Of a stretch of 64,000 nt of DNA, positions 1-8,214 are shown piece by piece. The first letter of the stretch is position 1. Every line of letters starts with the position of its first letter. Where the stretch lies: contig CANKYF010000003.1 of assembly GCA_947487895.1 (NCBI GenBank), positions 186,001 through 250,000 of the forward strand, read 5' to 3'. The notes beneath the pieces are model-generated. The model worked only from the letters and a program-made list of their open reading frames with translations. It ran no database searches and was not told the DNA's origin. The translations under genes were made by a program, and so were the position numbers. The stretch comes from an uncultured Flavobacteriaceae bacterium (GTDB lineage: Bacteria > Bacteroidota > Bacteroidia > Flavobacteriales > Flavobacteriaceae).

Positions 1-68
1 AATATAAAGTAGCGTTAGAAAGAATAGCTAACGAAGAGCCAATGGTTGAAGAATTAACATTTGCATAG
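1..68 (+). CDS. gltB: glutamate synthase large subunit, C-terminal end (partial)
   Basis: An open frame enters from the left edge (first full codon at 3) and stops with TAG at 66-68, giving the last 21 residues of a protein ending in VEELTFA. It stops two bases before the gltD start, as expected of the large subunit in a gltBD operon. Identity rests mainly on this context; the visible piece is too short to show a domain. Confidence 0.7.
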   Translation, partial: YKVALERIANEEPMVEELTFA

Positions 69-70
69 TC

Positions 71-1534
71 ATGGGAAAAGTAACAGGATTTAAAGAATTT
101 GACAGACAGGATGAAGCTTACAAACCGGTTGATGACCGTGTAAAGCATTATAAAGAATTTACTGTTCCATTATCTGAGGAAGAAATTACAAAACAAGGAT
201 CACGTTGTATGGATTGTGGTATTCCGTTTTGTCACAGTGGTTGTCCACTAGGGAATTTAATTCCAGATTTCAACCATATGGTGCATCAAGGCGAATGGCA
301 AAAGGCATCATGGATTTTACATTCAACTAATAATTTCCCAGAGTTTACAGGTAGATTATGCCCTGCTCCATGTGAAAAATCATGTGTATTAGGTATTATT
401 GAAGATCCTGTATCTATTGAGAATATTGAGAAAAATATTGTAGAACGTGCCTTTAAAGAAGGTTGGATTAAACCACAACCTCCAAAAGTACGTACAGGCA
501 AAACTGTTGCTGTTGTAGGTTCAGGACCTGCTGGCTTAGCTACAGCACAACAATTAAATAGAGCGGGACACACTGTAACTGTTTTTGAGAGAGATGATGA
601 AATTGGTGGATTATTACGCTATGGCATCCCTAACTTTAAAATGGAAAAAGGCATTATAGACCGTCGTGTTGCCATTTTAGAAGCTGAAGGCATTACCTTT
701 AAGGTAAATGTAAACGTTGGTGTTAATTATGACGTAGAAGACCTAAAAGCATTTGACGCTGTTGTTTTATGTGGTGGTGCCACAGAAAGACGTAGTTTGC
801 CAACACCTGGTATTGATGCCGATGGTGTGGTACAAGCCATGGATTTCTTAACACAACAAACTAAGGTTGTTTTTGGAAAAGAAGTTAAAGACCAAGTATT
901 AGCAACAGATAAAGACGTTATTGTAATTGGTGGTGGTGATACTGGTTCAGATTGTATTGGTACTTCTAACCGTCACGGAGCAAAATCGGTAACTAATTTT
1001 GAAATTATGCCTAAGCCTCCAGGACATCGTTCACCATCTACTCCTTGGCCTTTTTGGCCATTACAGTTAAAAACGTCTTCTTCTCATCAAGAAGGTGTTG
1101 AACGTAACTGGTTAATTAACACAAAAGAATTTGTTACCGATAAAAACGGAAAATTAACAGCTTTAAAAACGGTTAATGTTGAATGGGAAATGATTCCTGG
1201 TCAACGTCCTAAATTAATTGAAGTTGAAGGTACTGAAAAAACATGGCCATGTGATTTAGCTCTTTTAGCATTAGGTTTTACAGGACCAGAAAGTACATTA
1301 GCAGACAAATTAGGTATTGAAAGAGATGCGCGTTCAAACTACAAAGCTGAGTACGGAAAATACCAAACTAATGTTTCAAACATTTTTACTGCAGGTGATA
1401 TGCGTCGTGGACAATCATTAATTGTTTGGGCTATTTCTGAAGGTAGAGAAGCTGCAAGACAGGTTGATATTTACTTAATGGGTAAATCAGATTTACCTAC
1501 TAAAAATGCAGCTGGGGATTTAGTGGCTCTTTAA
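71..1534 (+). CDS. gltD: glutamate synthase small subunit (GltD)
   Basis: The NADPH-oxidising beta subunit passes electrons through FAD and iron-sulfur clusters to the large subunit, which makes glutamate from glutamine and 2-oxoglutarate in the cytoplasm. The 487-residue product has the N-terminal cysteine motif (C46, C49, C54, C58 in CMDCGIPFCHSGC), a second cysteine group around residue 97 (CPAPCEKSC), an FAD-binding GSGPAGLA motif near 150 and a second nucleotide-binding GGGDTGSDC motif near 290. Length and order of domains match full-length GltD. It lies two bases after the upstream large-subunit frame, so the two are cotranscribed. A hairpin follows at 1563. Confidence 0.96.
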   Translation: MGKVTGFKEFDRQDEAYKPVDDRVKHYKEFTVPLSEEEITKQGSRCMDCGIPFCHSGCPLGNLIPDFNHMVHQGEWQKASWILHSTNNFPEFTGRLCPAPCEKSCVLGIIEDPVSIENIEKNIVERAFKEGWIKPQPPKVRTGKTVAVVGSGPAGLATAQQLNRAGHTVTVFERDDEIGGLLRYGIPNFKMEKGIIDRRVAILEAEGITFKVNVNVGVNYDVEDLKAFDAVVLCGGATERRSLPTPGIDADGVVQAMDFLTQQTKVVFGKEVKDQVLATDKDVIVIGGGDTGSDCIGTSNRHGAKSVTNFEIMPKPPGHRSPSTPWPFWPLQLKTSSSHQEGVERNWLINTKEFVTDKNGKLTALKTVNVEWEMIPGQRPKLIEVEGTEKTWPCDLALLALGFTGPESTLADKLGIERDARSNYKAEYGKYQTNVSNIFTAGDMRRGQSLIVWAISEGREAARQVDIYLMGKSDLPTKNAAGDLVAL

Positions 1535-1562
1535 AATAGAACATCTTTTAGTTATATAATTT

Positions 1563-1590
1563 AAAAGCGAACCGTAGGGTTCGCTTTTTT
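1563..1590. terminator. bidirectional intrinsic terminator between gltD and fbp
   Basis: Stem GCGAACC (1567-1573) pairs with GGTTCGC (1578-1584), flanked by an A-run on the left and a T-run on the right. The convergent genes gltD (+) and fbp (-) both end toward it, so it can serve both strands. Confidence 0.85.
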
Positions 1591-1637
1591 CTTTTCATCA
1601 GTTAAAAACTATTTATTTTAAATAGGTAGTTTTTCTA

Positions 1638-2657
1638 TTAAAGCATCCGTTCTACAGAGATTCTCATAAATTCTTCGGCTTTGTCTACCATATTCTTGCT
1701 ACCACAAATAAATGGCACACGTTGGTGTAATTCTGTTGGACTAATTTCCATGATTCTTGTAAAACCATCACTGGCTTTCCCCTTAGCTTGTTCTGCTAAA
1801 AATGCCATTGGGTTACATTCATAGAGCAAACGTAATTTTCCGCTAGGGTTTTTAGAACTTTGTGGATATAAATAAATACCACCTTTTATCATGTTTCTAT
1901 GAAAATCTGAAACTAAAGATCCAATATACCTTGCTGTGTAAGGTCTATCATCTACTTCCTCCTGGCAGTATTTTATATAACTTTTAATCCCTTGCGGAAA
2001 GTGTACATAGTTCCCTTCGTTTACAGAATAAATACTTCCATTTTCTGGAAACTCCATCTTAGGATGCGACAAATAAAATGAGCCAATTGCCGGATTTAAT
2101 GTAAAGCCATTTACGCCATCTCCTGTTGTATAAACCAACATAGTAGAAGTTCCATAAACCACATACCCAGCGGCTACTTGCTCACTTCCTTTTTGTAAAA
2201 AATCTTCGAGCTGTACAGGTGTTCCAACAGGTGTTATTCTTCTGTAAATAGAAAAAATTGTTCCAACAGATACATTTACATCAATATTAGAAGATCCATC
2301 TAACGGATCTATCAAAACAACATATTTATTTCTATGGTTTTCATCTTGGCTGTTAATGGTTATATAACTATCTTCCTCTTCACTAGCTATTCCACAAACA
2401 ATGTTTCTTTTTGTTAGAGTTTGAATGAATTTTTCATTGGCATAAACATCTAATTTTTGCTGATCTTCGCCTTGCACATTAGTATCCCCAGCTGCTCCAA
2501 TAATATCAACTAGTCCAGCTTTATTCACTTCATGGTTTACAACTTTTGCAGCTAATCTTATGGAATTTAGAAGACTAGATAATTCTCCTGATGAATATTT
2601 AAAAGATGTTTGATTTTGAATAATAAATTCCCCTAGAGTCTGTTTTTGTTGGGACAT
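1638..2657 (-). CDS. fbp: class I fructose-1,6-bisphosphatase
   Basis: Hydrolyses fructose 1,6-bisphosphate to fructose 6-phosphate, the committed step of gluconeogenesis, in the cytoplasm. The 339-residue product carries the metal-binding signature [17 protein letters not shown], the upstream acidic EEED stretch, and the C-terminal [17 protein letters not shown] substrate-binding segment typical of class I enzymes. It starts at an ATG facing the divergent acetyltransferase gene, from which it is separated by a 122-base AT-rich gap. No neighbour belongs to the same pathway, so it appears to be a single transcription unit. Confidence 0.96.
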   Translation of the reverse strand: MSQQKQTLGEFIIQNQTSFKYSSGELSSLLNSIRLAAKVVNHEVNKAGLVDIIGAAGDTNVQGEDQQKLDVYANEKFIQTLTKRNIVCGIASEEEDSYITINSQDENHRNKYVVLIDPLDGSSNIDVNVSVGTIFSIYRRITPVGTPVQLEDFLQKGSEQVAAGYVVYGTSTMLVYTTGDGVNGFTLNPAIGSFYLSHPKMEFPENGSIYSVNEGNYVHFPQGIKSYIKYCQEEVDDRPYTARYIGSLVSDFHRNMIKGGIYLYPQSSKNPSGKLRLLYECNPMAFLAEQAKGKASDGFTRIMEISPTELHQRVPFICGSKNMVDKAEEFMRISVERML

Positions 2658-2754
2658 AAATTTTTGTATTTGGTTTAGTACAAATATCCATTAAATTTTA
2701 ATTAACTACAACGTTTTCGTTTAAGAATAATAAAATGTTTATTTTTCTTTAACT

Positions 2755-2762
2755 TATATTTG
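2755..2762 (+). promoter_or_regulatory. probable -7 box (TATATTTG)
   Basis: Exact match to the Bacteroidota -7 consensus TAnnTTTG, 17 bases upstream of the acetyltransferase ATG. No clear TTG -33 element is seen at the usual distance. Confidence 0.5.
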
Positions 2763-2779
2763 AATATATAAAACTTACT

Positions 2780-3259
2780 ATGGATTTTACTATTAGAAAA
2801 GCTACTAAAGATGATATGCCAAGAGTTTTAACACTGATAAAACAATTGGCTGAATTTGAAAAAGAGCCTGATGCTGTTTTGGTTACCGTTCAAGATCTTC
2901 AAAACGATGGTTTTGGAGAAAACCCAGCATTCTTTTGTTTTGTAGCAGAAGTAGATAATACAGTTGAAGGTATAGCTCTTGGCTACAACCGTTATTCTAC
3001 TTGGAAAGGAAAAATTATTCATTTAGAAGATCTAATAGTAAACACCAAATTTAGAGGTTCAGGCATTGGCTCTGCTCTTTTAGATGCTTTTGTAAAATAC
3101 GGATATTCCTTAGGCGTAAAACGTATTAATTGGGAAGTATTAGATTGGAACGAACCTGCCATTAAATTTTACGAAAGTAAAGGTGCTAATGTGATGCGAG
3201 ATTGGGATGTGGTTCAAATGACTGAACAAAGTATTAAAAACTATATAGCAAAGCTTTAA
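2780..3259 (+). CDS. GNAT acetyltransferase, spermidine/thialysine N-acetyltransferase-like
   Basis: A 159-residue cytosolic acetyl-CoA-dependent N-acetyltransferase. The acetyl-CoA loop FRGSGIGSALL (about 94-104) follows the STWKG...HLEDLIV block, and then comes VLDWNEPAIKFYESKGA. This arrangement closely follows the diamine/thialysine acetyltransferase (SSAT) branch of GNAT, so a polyamine or lysine-analogue substrate is likely, though not shown. The stop is followed after one base by the aspartate kinase ATG, so both are probably on one mRNA. The link with lysine/threonine family metabolism is suggestive only. Confidence 0.85.
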   Translation: MDFTIRKATKDDMPRVLTLIKQLAEFEKEPDAVLVTVQDLQNDGFGENPAFFCFVAEVDNTVEGIALGYNRYSTWKGKIIHLEDLIVNTKFRGSGIGSALLDAFVKYGYSLGVKRINWEVLDWNEPAIKFYESKGANVMRDWDVVQMTEQSIKNYIAKL

Positions 3260-3260
3260 A

Positions 3261-4526
3261 ATGCAAATATTTAAGTTTGGTGGTGCTTCTGTTAAAGATG
3301 CTAATGCTATTAAAAACTTAGCAGTGGTTTTAAAAACTGTTGGGTTTAAAAATACCATGGTTGTAGTTTCTGCAATGGGAAAAGTAACCAATGCGTTTGA
3401 AGTAGTTATCTCAAATTATTTTAATAAAAAAAGTGCTTTACAAAGTTCCATTCAAGACATTATAAAATTTCACAATGAAATTCTATTCGATTTATTCGAT
3501 CCCGATGGCTATCGGGATGAAAACCATCCTGCTTTTAAAAAAGTAAAACTGCTTTTCAATGAATTAAACAACTTTTTAAAAGTTAATAAATCACCTAATT
3601 ATAGTTTTGTATACGACCAAGTTGTTAGCTATGGTGAGTTAGTCTCTACCACTATCATAAGTGACTATTTAAATAGTATTGGTATAAAAAACAACTGGGT
3701 AGATACAAGAAACTTTATTAAAACCGATAACTTTTACAGAAGGGCTAATGTAAATTGGGAAGAAACACAATCTGCTATTTCATCTTCACTAAACACCTCT
3801 GCTTTAAATATAACTCAAGGGTTTTTAGGAAGTGATCCTAATAACTTCACTACTACTTTAGGAAGAGAGGGTAGCGATTATACCGCTGCTATTTTAGCTT
3901 ATTGTTTAAATGCACAAAGCGTTACTATTTGGAAAGATGTTCCTGGTGTTTTAAATGCAGATCCTCGTCATTTTGAAAATGCCCAATTATTAAATAAAAT
4001 ATCTTATAAAGAAGCTATAGAATTGGCGTTTTATGGCGCTTCTGTAATTCATCCAAAAACGTTACAACCATTACAACAAAAAGAAATTCCGTTGTATGTA
4101 AAATCATTTTTAAACCCTGAAGAAGCTGGTACAACTGTTGGAAAAGGTATTACTTTAGAACCAGATACTCCTTGTTTTATTGTAAAGAAAAATCAAGTAC
4201 TAATATCTTTATCTTCCCTAGACTTTTCTTATATAGTTGAAGAAAATATAAGTGAGATTTTTGGTTTACTGCATCAACACAAAATGAAAGTAGATCTTAT
4301 TCAAAACTCTGCTATTAGCTTCTCTGTTTGTATAGATAACATTTATAACAATTTAGAAAGTCTGCTACAGCAGTTAAAAGCCAAATTTAGTGTAACTTGT
4401 CATGAAAACGTTTCGTTATATACCATAAGACATTACAACACGTCTTCCATTGAACAATTAGAAGCAAACAAAACAGTTTTACTAAAACAATTAACCCAAG
4501 AAACCGTTCAGGTTATTACCAAATAA
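3261..4526 (+). CDS. aspartate kinase (monofunctional)
   Basis: Phosphorylates L-aspartate, the first step toward lysine, threonine, methionine and diaminopimelate. The 421-residue product has the N-terminal FKFGGASVKD motif (KFGG at 5-8), the VDTRNFIKTDN segment and the central TTLGREGSDYTAA catalytic block, followed by a rather divergent C-terminal region where ACT domains would lie. There is no homoserine dehydrogenase domain. A palindrome ATCCCGAT-ggct-ATCGGGAT at 3499-3518 lies inside the coding sequence in frame (FDPDGYRDEN) and looks like an inserted repeat. It is probably cotranscribed with the acetyltransferase one base upstream. Confidence 0.93.
   Translation: MQIFKFGGASVKDANAIKNLAVVLKTVGFKNTMVVVSAMGKVTNAFEVVISNYFNKKSALQSSIQDIIKFHNEILFDLFDPDGYRDENHPAFKKVKLLFNELNNFLKVNKSPNYSFVYDQVVSYGELVSTTIISDYLNSIGIKNNWVDTRNFIKTDNFYRRANVNWEETQSAISSSLNTSALNITQGFLGSDPNNFTTTLGREGSDYTAAILAYCLNAQSVTIWKDVPGVLNADPRHFENAQLLNKISYKEAIELAFYGASVIHPKTLQPLQQKEIPLYVKSFLNPEEAGTTVGKGITLEPDTPCFIVKKNQVLISLSSLDFSYIVEENISEIFGLLHQHKMKVDLIQNSAISFSVCIDNIYNNLESLLQQLKAKFSVTCHENVSLYTIRHYNTSSIEQLEANKTVLLKQLTQETVQVITK
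3499..3518. repeat. 20-base palindromic repeat inside aspartate kinase
   Basis: Perfect 8-base arms ATCCCGAT / ATCGGGAT with a ggct loop. A closely related word (atcccgataactatagggat) occurs in the intergenic repeat at 11939. Here it lies within an open gene without breaking the frame. Confidence 0.7.
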
Positions 4527-4549
4527 AACTATTTAGTACATTTACACTT

Positions 4550-6388
4550 ATGACTAAACATCAAGATCACGGATTAGTATCTGCTAAAGAAGTTGCAAAA
4601 GCCATTCAGTTAGATAAATACGGCTTTTTAGGTACTTTTATCGGCTGGGTTTTGATGAAAATTCTCAAAATTTCTACACTTAATAGAATATACAAACGCA
4701 ATAAACATCTAAGTGATTTAGACTTCTTAAATGGTATTTTAGATGATTTTCAAATAAAATTTGAAATTCCCGAAGCCGATTTGAAACGCTTACCTAAAGA
4801 TGGTGCTTATATTACTATTTCTAATCATCCACTTGGTGGAATAGATGGCATTTTACTTTTAAAGTTAATGATAGAACAACGCAAAGACTTTAAAATTATA
4901 GCAAATTTTTTATTGCATCGAATTTTACCATTAAAGCCTTATATAATGCCAGTAAATCCTTTTGAAGATAGAAAAGATGCTGCTTCAAGTATTGCTGGTT
5001 TTAAAAACTCCATTTTACACTTACGAGAAGGGCATCCACTTGGTATTTTTCCTGCTGGTGAAGTATCTACATACAGAGATGGAAAATTAGTAGTTGATAA
5101 ACCTTGGGAAGAAGCTGCTATGAAACTGGCTAAAAAAGCCGAAGTACCGATAGTTCCTATATATTTTCATGCTAAAAACAGTAAGTTATTTTATAAACTT
5201 TCTAAAATTAGCGATACGTTTAGAACAGCTAAGTTACCTTCAGAATTATTAACGCAAAAACGAAGAACTATTAAGGTTAGAATAGGGAAACCTATTTCTG
5301 TTAAAGACCAAAAAGAATATAAATCACTTAAAGAGTTTTCAGAATTTATTAGGAAGAAGACTTATATGCTTTCTAACTCTTTTGAAGACAAATCTAAAAT
5401 ATTAGATAAAATACCTTCAACTTTAAAAACTACCAAACCTCCTAAGCGTATTGTTACCCCAATAGAGACAAGTGTTATGGAACGTGAAGTTGAAGTTTTA
5501 AAATCTGAAAACTCTAGACTATTACAAAGTAAAAATTACGAAGTGTATTTAGCACCCGCTGATAAAATACCAAATATTCTTAGGGAGATTGGGCGTTTAC
5601 GTGAAATTACATTTAGAGAAGTTGGAGAAGGCACTAATGAGGCTATAGATTTAGATACTTTTGACACGTATTATCACCATATGTTTTTGTGGGATAATGA
5701 GAAGCAACTTATTGCAGGCGCATACCGTATGGGGTTAGGTTCTAAAATATTTGCTAAATATGGTATTGATGGGTTTTACCTTCAAGATTTATTTAGGTTT
5801 GAGCCTGAACTGTATAAAATGATGAGTGAATCTATTGAAATGGGGCGCGCTTTCATAGTTAAAGCATATCAGCAAAAACCAATGCCTTTATTTTTACTTT
5901 GGAAAGGTATTGTACATACTACATTGCGTTACCCAGAGCATAATTATTTAATTGGGGGGGTAAGCATTAGTAACCAGTTTTCTAAATTCTCAAAATCATT
6001 GATGATTGAGTTTATGAAATCACATTACTATGACCCTTATTTAGCCCAATATGTGCGCCCTAAAAAGGAGTTCAAGGTAAAGCTAAAAGATGCTGATAAA
6101 GACTTTGTTTTTGATGAAACTGAAGCAGATTTAAATAAATTCGATAAAATTATAGATGAAATAGAACCAGGAGCATTGAGACTCCCGGTTTTATTAAAAA
6201 AGTATATTAAACAAAATGCGCGTTTAGTAGCCTTTAATGTAGATCCTCTTTTTAACAACGCCGTTGATGGTTTAATGTATATTAAAATTGCTGATTTACC
6301 TGAAAGCACTGTACGCCCTGTTATGGAAGAGTTCCAAGCTGAACTAGAGCGCAAATACTCTGGTCAAAATATTAATTTAGATAAATAG
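4550..6388 (+). CDS. two-domain acyltransferase (PlsC-type + GNAT/hemolysin-type), OlsF-like
   Basis: A 612-residue fusion. Residues about 60-270 form a PlsC-like O-acyltransferase domain with ISNHPLGGIDG at 90-100 and the downstream FPAGEVS motif. Residues about 320-540 resemble the acyl-ACP-dependent N-acyltransferase (hemolysin/OlsB) fold, with LREITFREVGEG, LFRFEPELY and GGVSISNQFSK. This order matches OlsF, the bifunctional enzyme making ornithine lipids in some Bacteroidota and Serratia. The expected role is N-acylation of ornithine (or another amino acid) followed by O-acylation at the membrane. The H93-to-D99 spacing is H-x5-D, one residue longer than the common Hx4D. The amino-acid substrate is inferred. 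Confidence 0.8.
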   Translation: MTKHQDHGLVSAKEVAKAIQLDKYGFLGTFIGWVLMKILKISTLNRIYKRNKHLSDLDFLNGILDDFQIKFEIPEADLKRLPKDGAYITISNHPLGGIDGILLLKLMIEQRKDFKIIANFLLHRILPLKPYIMPVNPFEDRKDAASSIAGFKNSILHLREGHPLGIFPAGEVSTYRDGKLVVDKPWEEAAMKLAKKAEVPIVPIYFHAKNSKLFYKLSKISDTFRTAKLPSELLTQKRRTIKVRIGKPISVKDQKEYKSLKEFSEFIRKKTYMLSNSFEDKSKILDKIPSTLKTTKPPKRIVTPIETSVMEREVEVLKSENSRLLQSKNYEVYLAPADKIPNILREIGRLREITFREVGEGTNEAIDLDTFDTYYHHMFLWDNEKQLIAGAYRMGLGSKIFAKYGIDGFYLQDLFRFEPELYKMMSESIEMGRAFIVKAYQQKPMPLFLLWKGIVHTTLRYPEHNYLIGGVSISNQFSKFSKSLMIEFMKSHYYDPYLAQYVRPKKEFKVKLKDADKDFVFDETEADLNKFDKIIDEIEPGALRLPVLLKKYIKQNARLVAFNVDPLFNNAVDGLMYIKIADLPESTVRPVMEEFQAELERKYSGQNINLDK

Positions 6389-6392
6389 TCTA

Positions 6393-7013
6393 TTAATTCA
6401 AACTTGAAAACACATACTTCATTTCGGTAGCGATTTCTAAACTTCTATTAAAATAAATTTCTGTTTGTTCAGGCGTGCCATCAGATTTTTTAGGATCTTC
6501 ATAAGTTACCGCTACACGTTTATCGCACCCAAACACCATAGGGCAACCTTTATCTGCCGAAGAACAGGTCATTATGGCTGCAAATGCTGAAGCTGGATTA
6601 AAATCATCGTCGTATTTCTTAGAAAAAGCAATAATTGAAGGTGCATTTTCAGAATATTTCACACTATAAACAGGGTTAGATGCTTCTGATAATTTTTTGA
6701 TCTTAAACCCCTGATTAATCAATGTCTCACCAACTTTTGGAAACATGGCCGTTGCTTCTGTTCCTCCCGAATAACAAGACACGTTTTCTATATTAAAATA
6801 AGCCGCCATAGTTTGGGCCCAAATTTGAGACAGATGGCTTCTTCTTGAATTATGAGTACAAATAAAATTTAGTCTAATGGGTTGTTTAGATTCAATTTTA
6901 TCTTTTAAGTAATCTACTAAAGGATTCAATATGTCTTTTCTCTCTGAACTAACAGAACTTATATCTAAAGATGCTATAGTTTCAGATACGTTTTTAAATA
7001 AGGTATTATTCAT
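6393..7013 (-). CDS. arsenate reductase-like low-molecular-weight protein tyrosine phosphatase
   Basis: The 206-residue cytosolic protein carries the phosphatase P-loop FICTHNSRRS (C52-x5-R58), the signature shared by low-Mr tyrosine phosphatases and thioredoxin-type arsenate reductases. Lengthened relatives of about 200 residues are common next to arsR in Bacteroidota. The MTCSSADKGCPMVFGC stretch (about 148-163) supplies further cysteines that could act in a thiol relay. It is the last gene of a minus-strand set with arsR and a DUF6428 gene, which supports an arsenate-reducing role over phosphotyrosine signalling. A repeat-rich gap of about 145 bases separates it from DUF6428. Confidence 0.8.
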   Translation of the reverse strand: MNNTLFKNVSETIASLDISSVSSERKDILNPLVDYLKDKIESKQPIRLNFICTHNSRRSHLSQIWAQTMAAYFNIENVSCYSGGTEATAMFPKVGETLINQGFKIKKLSEASNPVYSVKYSENAPSIIAFSKKYDDDFNPASAFAAIMTCSSADKGCPMVFGCDKRVAVTYEDPKKSDGTPEQTEIYFNRSLEIATEMKYVFSSLN

Positions 7014-7021
7014 TTTTTGTC

Positions 7022-7041
7022 ATTCCTGCGAAAGCAGGAAT
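7022..7041. repeat. hairpin repeat ATTCCTGC-gaaa-GCAGGAAT
   Basis: Perfect 8-base arms at 7022-7029 and 7034-7041 around a GAAA loop, just upstream of the phosphatase start. It belongs to the same repeat-filled gap as the next element. Confidence 0.7.
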
Positions 7042-7075
7042 TTATTTTATTATTAATATTTAGTCTTTTAAGTGG

Positions 7076-7144
7076 ATTCCCGCCTTCACTTCAACTACGC
7101 ATTTCGACAAGCTCAATGTAACACTCAGCATCACACGCGGGAAT
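7076..7144. repeat. dispersed repeat, family B (ATTCCCGY ends)
   Basis: Inverted ends ATTCCCGC (7076-7083) and GCGGGAAT (7137-7144) enclose a core with cgacaagctcaatgtaacac, a word shared with the family A copies. A second family B copy is at 48316-48370. Confidence 0.7.
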
Positions 7145-7158
7145 GACAGAGTTGCTAA

Positions 7159-7656
7159 TTAACAACAACCGCTTTCTGGCGAGCAACAAGATCCTACATT
7201 AGCTGATACTGCTTCTTCCTCAACAGGTAATCCACAGGTTTCTTTGGCTTTACAATCTGTTTTTTCAATGGCTAACTTAAAGATTAAATTGTTATTTCGT
7301 ATTTCAAAATCGTTAACAAATAACTGTGCAGTATGGAACGTTGCATTGCTGTACTCAAATTTTACCTCAGCATCTAAATCATAAGCTTTCATTTTACCTA
7401 CTTTTTTAAGGATTCCCATAGCTTTGTATACAGACATAAACTCGGTTTTACCCAATTCACTTGGGCTTTCCCATAACTGAATAATAGTTTCATTCCAATT
7501 ATCTGTATTTGCCCCACAATCAACAGAATCTACTGTTAAGTGTTTTACTTCTGTGATATGATAATTAGCACCAACCAATAAATTTGGTGCATATTCAAAG
7601 AGCAAAGGTTTATCTTGGTTTTGCTCTAGTACCTCAAATAGTTCTTGTGTTTTCAT
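7159..7656 (-). CDS. DUF6428 family protein with cysteine-rich tail
   Basis: I take the start at 7656 (MKTQELFEVLEQ). The longer frame to 7758 only translates an intergenic repeat copy. The resulting 165-residue cytosolic protein resembles the DUF6428 family, which sits beside arsR in many Bacteroidota. No catalytic motif is recognisable. The last ten residues are SCCSPESGCC, with four cysteines in two pairs, and further cysteines occur in CKAKETCGLP. This suggests soft-metal or arsenite binding. It lies between arsR and the arsenate reductase-like gene. Its biochemical role is unknown, and a metallochaperone or sensor is only an inference. Confidence 0.75.
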   Translation of the reverse strand: MKTQELFEVLEQNQDKPLLFEYAPNLLVGANYHITEVKHLTVDSVDCGANTDNWNETIIQLWESPSELGKTEFMSVYKAMGILKKVGKMKAYDLDAEVKFEYSNATFHTAQLFVNDFEIRNNNLIFKLAIEKTDCKAKETCGLPVEEEAVSANVGSCCSPESGCC

Positions 7657-7686
7657 AGTTGTTTCTTTTATGTTTTTAATTTTTAC

Positions 7687-7737
7687 GTCACTCTGAACTG
7701 TCAGATTGAGCTTGTCGAAGTCTTGTTTCAGTGTCAC
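7687..7737 (-). repeat. dispersed repeat, family A (inverted, partial copy)
   Basis: On the minus strand it reads gtgacactgaaacaagacttc... and ends ...ctgacagttcagagtgac. This matches the 9971, 13041 and 47089 copies in core and order. It lies directly upstream of the DUF6428 start and creates a false 34-codon N-terminal extension. Confidence 0.75.
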
Positions 7738-7768
7738 ATCAATAATTTCACTGTTCATAATTTATGAG

Positions 7769-7789
7769 ATGCTGAAACTAGTTTAGCAT
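7769..7789. repeat. minimal family A hairpin (ATGCTGAA / TTTAGCAT)
   Basis: ATGCTGAA at 7769-7776 and TTTAGCAT at 7782-7789 are the two ends of family A brought together with no core, in the gap between arsR and DUF6428. Confidence 0.6.
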
Positions 7790-7805
7790 AACAGTATATT
7801 TCGGG

Positions 7806-8129
7806 TTAACAGCAATTAGACTTCGTGGTATTAAAAAATGAGTTTAGCTGATTCTGAATCTCAGTCCATCGTTCAACATTAATACAGTAGCACATACTTT
7901 TACCTTCAACCTCTCCTTTTAATAAACCAATACTTTTTAGTTCTTTTAAATGTTGAGATATTGTGGCTTGCGCTAGTCCTATTTCTTCCACCAAATCATT
8001 ACAAATGCAAGCATTTTGCTTACTTATATACTGAAGGATAGCCACACGTGCTGGATGACCAAGCACTTTAAAAAACTGTGCTAAGTCATTTTGCTGCTGA
8101 CTAAACATTTGCGATTTAGTAATTCCCAT
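7806..8129 (-). CDS. ArsR-family winged-helix repressor
   Basis: A 107-residue ArsR/SmtB-type regulator when started at 8129 (MGITKSQM); the frame extends to 8171 but that would include the promoter. The winged-helix segment runs from VLGHPARVAILQYI to the recognition helix AQATISQHLKELKSIGLL. The cysteine pair in NACICNDLVEE just before the recognition helix is typical of arsenite-responsive ArsR proteins, and the C-terminus carries two more cysteines (SNCC). Metalloid binding would release it from DNA and allow expression of the downstream DUF6428 and phosphatase genes. A palindrome overlapping its own -7 box points to autoregulation. Confidence 0.9.
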   Translation of the reverse strand: MGITKSQMFSQQQNDLAQFFKVLGHPARVAILQYISKQNACICNDLVEEIGLAQATISQHLKELKSIGLLKGEVEGKSMCYCINVERWTEIQNQLNSFFNTTKSNCC

Positions 8130-8143
8130 GACATCATAATTGT

Positions 8144-8155
8144 ATATTGCAATAT
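8144..8155. promoter_or_regulatory. 12-base palindrome, candidate ArsR operator
   Basis: ATATTGCAATAT is a perfect palindrome 15 bases upstream of the arsR ATG and overlaps the -7 box at 8150-8157. Position and symmetry suit repression by a dimeric ArsR. Binding is inferred. Confidence 0.55.
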
Positions 8156-8176
8156 TACGATAATAAAACAAAACAA
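8150..8176 (-). promoter_or_regulatory. arsR promoter
   Basis: On the minus strand, TTG (8174-8176), a 16-base spacer, then TAATATTG (8150-8157), seven of eight to TAnnTTTG including spacing positions. It lies just upstream of the arsR ATG. Confidence 0.5.
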
Positions 8177-8205
8177 AAAAGCCAAAACAAGATATTTTGG
8201 CTTTT
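8177..8205 (-). terminator. intrinsic terminator of the 8215-8688 gene
   Basis: AAAAGCCAAAA (8177-8187) pairs with TTTTGGCTTTT (8195-8205). Reading the minus strand, the stem is followed by a T-rich run, directly after the stop at 8215. It is squeezed between this gene and the arsR promoter. Confidence 0.75.
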
Positions 8206-8214
8206 AAAATATTT

